From positions 1,638,501 through 1,702,500 of the forward strand of contig JAVTVJ010000343.1 of assembly GCA_034509425.1 (NCBI GenBank): a DNA stretch of 64,000 nt. Reading direction: 5' to 3'. The stretch is from Eopsaltria australis (taxonomy: Eukaryota; Chordata; Aves; Passeriformes; Petroicidae). Under the pieces are notes generated by a model that saw only the letters and a list, made by a program, of their open reading frames with translations, had not been told where the DNA came from and did not search any database. Below, in pieces: positions 59,440 to 64,000 of this stretch; position 1 is the stretch's first letter; the number at the start of each line of letters is the position of its first letter. Made by a program: the position numbers and the translations under genes.

Positions 59440-61260
59440 TCAAGATCAGAAGGGAAGTTGAAGTCTATGTTCTCTATAGAAAGAAAATTAGAAAAACAAA
59501 AGCCCAACTAGAACTCAATCTGCAACCACAATTGCAAAAGATGAAAAAATGTTTCTACAAATACATCAATAACAAAAAAAAAATGGCCAAGAAGAATCTC
59601 CATCCCTTTTTGGATGCAGATGAGAACACTGCCACCAAGGATGAGGAAAAGGCCTTCATTGTCTCAGTCTTTAACAAAAAGGTCAGTTATATCCAGGGTG
59701 CTCAGCCTCCAAGTTGGTAGACAGCAATGGGGAGCAGAATAGACTCCCTGCAGTCCAAGAGAAAGTAGTTAGTGACCTGCTGTGCCACTGAGACGTTGAC
59801 AAGTTTATGGGGCTAGATGGTGTCTAACTGAGGGTATTGACAGAGCTCACCTAGCCACTCTTTCACTCATCCTCAGTCCTGGTTTACCAGGGAGATCCCA
59901 GACTACTGGAAGCTAGACAATGTAACCCCCATATACAAGAGCAGTTGGAAGGAGAGTCCGGGGAACTACAGGCTTGTCAGTCTTATCTCAATGACAGGGA
60001 AGCTTATGAAACAGATTCTCTTGGGTACAATCACATGGCCTGCGGATCAGGCCCAGCCAGCCTGGGTTTATGAAAGGGAGGTGCTGCTTAACCAACTTGA
60101 TCTCCTTTTAGAACCAGGTGACCTGTCTAGTGGGTGAGGGAAAGGCTGTGGATATAGTCTATCTAAACGGTAGTAAAGTCTTTGGCACTGTATCCCACAG
60201 CATTCTCTGGAAGAAACTGGCTGTCCACTGCTTGGACAGCTATACTGTGTGTACTGGGTAAAAAATCCGATGAATCACTGGGACCAGACAGTGGTAGTGA
60301 ATGGTGCTACATCCAACTGGTAGCCAGTCAAAAGTGATGCTCCTGAGGACCCAGTTTTGGGGCCAATCCTGTTTAATATCTTTATCAATTATCTGGACAG
60401 GAGAATACAGTGTACTCTCAGTCAATTTGCAGGTGACACCAGGCTGGGCAGGAGTGTTGATCTGCTGAAGGGTGGGAAGGCTCTGCAGAGGGATCTGGAA
60501 AGACTGGATACATGGCCCAAGGCCAGTTGTATGAGGTTCAACAAGGTGAAGTGTCAGGTCCTGCCCTTGAGTCACAACAACCCTGTACTGTGCTATAGTC
60601 TGGGGCAGAGTGTCTGGGAAGTTGCTCAGCAGAAAAGAACCTGGGGGTGCTGGTCAACAGTTGCTGAATATGAGCCAAGAAGGCCAATGGCGTCCTGGCC
60701 TGTACCAGAAATAGTGTGGCCAGCAGGACCTGGGCAGGGATTGTCCCCCTGTACTTGGTACTTGTGAGGCTGCACCTCAAGTGCTGTGTTCAGTTTTGAG
60801 CCCCTCAATTCACCTCACACTGAGGTGCTGGAGCATGTCCAGAGAAGGACAAGAGAGCTGGGAAAGGCTCTGGAACTTTAACCTTATGGCTTATGAGCTG
60901 GGGTTGTTTAGCCTGGAGAAAATGTGGCTCAGAGGAGACCCTATCACCCCCTACAACTACCTGAAAGCAGGTTGTGGTGAGGTGCAGGTTTGTTCCTTCT
61001 TCCAGGCAACCAGTAACAGGACAAGAGGACATAGTGTTAAGCTGCTCCAAGGGAAGCTCAGGTTGGAAAAATTTCTTCAATTAAATAGTCTTTAAGGGTG
61101 AGAACAGGCTGCCCAAAGAAATGATGGAGTCACCACCCCTGAAAGTATTCAAAAAACAAGCAGACACTACACTTTGTGATGTGTTTTAGTCGGCGTGGTG
61201 GTATTCGGTCAAAGGTTGGGCTTGAGGACGTTAATGATTCTGTGATTCTTTGAGTCTATT
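59440..61260 (+). mobile_element. 5'-truncated CR1 LINE with reverse-transcriptase remnants
   Basis: This is the longest mobile element in the window, a forward CR1 copy covering the reverse-transcriptase half of ORF2 and the 3' end. Recognisable ORF2 pieces occur in order: 'KKCFYKYINNKK' and 'HPFLDADENTATKDEEKA' (59532-59720), 'NYRLVSLISMTGKLMKQILL' (about 59964-60023), 'QPGFMKGRCCLTNLISF' (about 60060-60110), 'AVDIVYLNGSKVFGTVSHS' (60145 on), 'GPILFNIFINYLD' with 'QFAGDTRLG' (60357-60450), and '[14 protein letters not shown]' (about 60907-60950). The pieces lie in different frames and are broken by stops, so no protein can be made. The 3' end finishes with 'aatgattctgtgattctttg', the CR1 terminal repeat. 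CR1 ORF2 normally carries an endonuclease and a reverse transcriptase; the endonuclease part is missing. Confidence 0.93.
60145..60767 (+). pseudogene. CR1 reverse-transcriptase domain, inactivated
   Basis: Fragment of the reverse-transcriptase core inside the CR1 copy. In active relatives the first catalytic motif reads about 'YLDFSKAFD'. Here it reads YLNGSKVFG, with the catalytic aspartate replaced by asparagine (codon at 60166-60168) and the later aspartate by glycine (60184-60186). The second catalytic motif, normally FADD, reads FAGD, with glycine at 60432-60434. At least two frameshifts separate the pieces (59964 versus 60145 versus 60432 frames). The open frame at 60357-60767 is the longest surviving piece. 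This is an ordinary decayed copy and not a domesticated gene. Confidence 0.85.
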
Positions 61261-64000
61261 TACCATTTTCTTAAGATTTGGTTCCACGATTCAGGAACTG
61301 AGGAATATCTGTCATGGAACTTGTGTCTGTCACCAGCTTTGTCACAGGTAGATAGAAAAACAAAAGTAGATAAATCTCTCGTCTTGGAAGGAGGTGGAAA
61401 CAATTAAAGAAATGTGGTTTCTCCACACTACTATATCCAGAAGCTGTCTACAATGAGTCTAAGTGGTGATCTTCAAGTGTGATCTGGACTCTGGGAAACC
61501 TGCTTGAAAAACTAGAAACTAAGTTCTGAGTTATGTTGGTTTTATTGAAGCAGCTTTTTAACCATATATGGGACTTTATATAGAACTGAGTGATTCCAAG
61601 CAGAGAAAATTAAATCCTATGAATGTTCCGCATTCCTAAATAACTGAATTTATCCTGCTGAGAAGGCTTCCAGCTCTTCATCTTCATGATACTCCTGTTC
61701 TTGTCATGATATTGCAGCAGCTTTGGGATGTGAGCATCATGTCATCAGCATAGGTTTTAAGATCAGTATAAGATTAATCCTACTGCAAAAATCACTGACT
61801 GGGTCAGGCCTGGATCTGTGTCTGGCTCTGTCCTTCTCAGAAGACTATAACTTACTCTTATAGGAGTTGCATTTGAGCTGTGTTTTGTGTCAATGTGGGA
61901 TAAAGAAACAAGAGGCCTGCATGTAATTTGGATTTTTCTAAGTATCTCATTTCAATCTAATGTACTGTTGTGTAATTAAGCCAGTAAGTCTATATGACCA
62001 ACCCATTTCAGGACTTGGTCTGCTATCTTTAGTCAGTGACAAATTCTGGTTTCCATTGCTTGTTCAGAGATGATAACAGTGTGATTTACAGGTATAAGTA
62101 ACAAATTAGATCAATTAAAAAGACTAAGAGTGGCACCTGTCTAAGTGTAGGGTTGCACTAAATGATTTCCACATCTTTGTTTCCTGTAGGACCCTGCATT
62201 TGCAGCCTCTCCTCAGGAAGGGTAACAATGGGAGAGTTGTTTCTTAATGCTCATGAACCAAGAAAGCAGCCTTATCCTGCAGCCCAGGGATATGATTATA
62301 ATCTCTGAGTGAAAACAACAGCCGTATTTTTCAGCTCCATGTGTACAAATGATCCCTGTGTTTCATACAGTTCTTGACTATGGCATCTTGGATTGCCTAA
62401 TTTGTTACAAGCCTGTATTGTGAGCTGCCTTTGTATAGTAGAGCTGAACTCAAACTCAGATACACGTCCCTCTTTCTTTGTGTACAATTCTCAGCATTTT
62501 GTATTATTGTAGACCTTTATAAAATATTTCAAAGTTTTTGCAGTCTTTAGAAATTTTCAAGTAATCTGATTTATTTTTTCTAATAGTGGAAGGGAAAGGA
62601 TGCAATTTTAATATTAACAGATCTAGATTTGTGATATTTCTATCCCTTCTATCTCTATTATTGTCTAATGAAACTTAATCGTTTTATGATAGGCCATATT
62701 AATACAGAAACTCTGTAAAGACTGTGCTTAAAATGAATGATGAAATCTCTATTTTTATTATTACAGTTAAAATCTTAGAAGTACATCTGCAGTTTATTAG
62801 ACCATGGGCTTCTTTGGACACTGGAGACTTAATCCAGTTGACTAGTAAGTATTTGACATGTAACACTCCTCCATGGCAAAATTACAGTTGGAAATCAAGA
62901 AAACAGGTTTTTTATAGTAGCTGCAAGAGGCAACATCAGGCCATCCAGAAAAATAATTTACCAAGAGGTAAAAAGGATGTGGACATACTCAGATTCTTTG
63001 CTCCCTATTGCTTTTATAGCAACAGATTCTCTGGTGTTGAGTAGTGGAACGATACCCTTCATTAGCTGGCCCTGAAGTTCCAGGAAAAGAATAATAATGT
63101 TCCTCCTCTCAGCATATATATTTAAGGTCATGGGGACGAGTACTGTTTTGTACAGTCTTCCTCTCAAGTCAGAAGTATTTGGTTCCTACTCCTTCTCCTC
63201 TACCTCTCAGATACATCTGGCTCCTCTGAGGTGTGGTCAGAAGTTTATACTTCTGCAAGCACAGTCTTTCAAACATTAATTGAAAAAACACATCATCTCA
63301 TTAGAATGGAAATTCCAAGTGGGAAGGAACCCAATACTTGATCTCACAAACCAGTCCATACAATGTTTGAAGGAGAAATTTCAGGTTTTGTGCTGTTGGG
63401 TTACTATTTAGTTTCAAAGTGATAAATATCATTTGTGCTCCTACAGCTCTTCGGTTTAGATCACAAGTTATATTTAGGCTGGATGGAGTAGTGAAAAATA
63501 TTTAAGCTAAAAATGTTTAGATTAGTATCTTCAAGGAAATGCACTCTGAGTTAATGCAGGAGGATTAATATTCCTGTCATATTCCTCCTGAGAATCATCA
63601 TCCAAAAAAAGAAGAACTTGTCACCCTCTTATAACACATTGAATTAAATCCAAGAACTAAGTGATGTGAATTACCTTCATATTCGTAGAGCTATTCCCTG
63701 TAAGTAATGGTCATCACATCCATTGGCAAAGCAGCCCAGGAGAAATGGCTAGAGTGATGTCCATAGTGTGCCTGTACAGGGAATAGGGAAGATTTTTAAG
63801 TAAAGGTCTGTTAATCTATTCATGCTGATCAGTTTTCATAACAATTTATTATATGATGCACCGATTTGTATATGGTGTTTGCACTGCAGTTGCAATCCAT
63901 GCTTATTTGCACTCTGCAGACTCCTGTGTAAACCTGTGTGTGGTACTACAGTGAAACAGGCCTGAACCATTAAAAACATTGCAGATAAGTAAAGACAAGC
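61261..64000. other. Unique non-coding sequence, no feature seen
   Basis: AT-rich unique DNA to the end of the window. No gene, RNA or repeat family was recognised. The plus-strand frame at 62724-63044 (106 codons) and the antisense frame at 62958-63167 overlap, and neither resembles a known protein. Confidence 0.5.

Noticed and set aside
60240..60808. Minus-strand frames of 80-111 codons opposite the CR1 element
   Set aside because: Antisense shadows of the CR1 ORF2 remnant.

Overview
This window reads as non-coding vertebrate, specifically avian, nuclear DNA. The evidence is the repeat content: several fragments of CR1 LINEs with the typical bird 3' end, in which a 'ggtccctTCCAAC' block is followed by an ATTCT-type tail, and two LTR fragments of families I recognise as abundant in bird genomes. 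There are no operons, no bacterial-style genes and no tandem long ORFs. The longest open frame (173 codons) lies in a CpG-rich block and is explained by base composition. No complete protein-coding gene, rRNA, tRNA or CRISPR array can be supported.

Layout. 1-8 kb: AT-rich unique sequence with three CR1 3' ends (about 2.17, 5.54 and 7.69 kb) and one LTR fragment (6.79-7.20 kb). 8-25 kb: almost no interspersed repeats, with several non-repetitive blocks that look like conserved regulatory DNA. These are an 11-12.9 kb block leading into a small CpG island (12.93-13.43 kb), a 17.16-18.2 kb block, and a block at about 19 kb. Long (CTTT)n and (GATA)n microsatellites lie at 20.2 and 22.5 kb. 25-52.6 kb: apart from a short CR1 tail at 25.34 kb, simple repeats and one doubtful LTR-like scrap at 45.7 kb, this is unique AT-rich DNA. 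It holds an extremely AT-rich core at 42.9-43.5 kb, a homeodomain-site-rich block at 43.8-44.3 kb, and a minus-strand open frame at 47.9-48.1 kb that resembles a terminal coding exon. 52.6-53.2 kb: a solo-type LTR. 56.56-57.1 kb: another conserved-looking block. 59.4-61.26 kb: the longest mobile element, a 5'-truncated CR1 with reverse-transcriptase remnants whose catalytic aspartates are lost.

The best overall reading is an intergenic or intronic regulatory desert, of the kind that flanks developmental transcription-factor genes in birds. The neighbouring gene cannot be named from this sequence. Conservation calls are judgements from sequence texture (unique sequence, CpGs retained in an AT-rich matrix, dense homeodomain/POU-like words). 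They need an alignment to confirm. I found no convincing new system. The items most worth checking are the 47.9 kb exon candidate, the CpG island with its flanks, the perfect DR4 nuclear-receptor site at 10.6 kb and the paired perfect hairpins at 8.6 kb.
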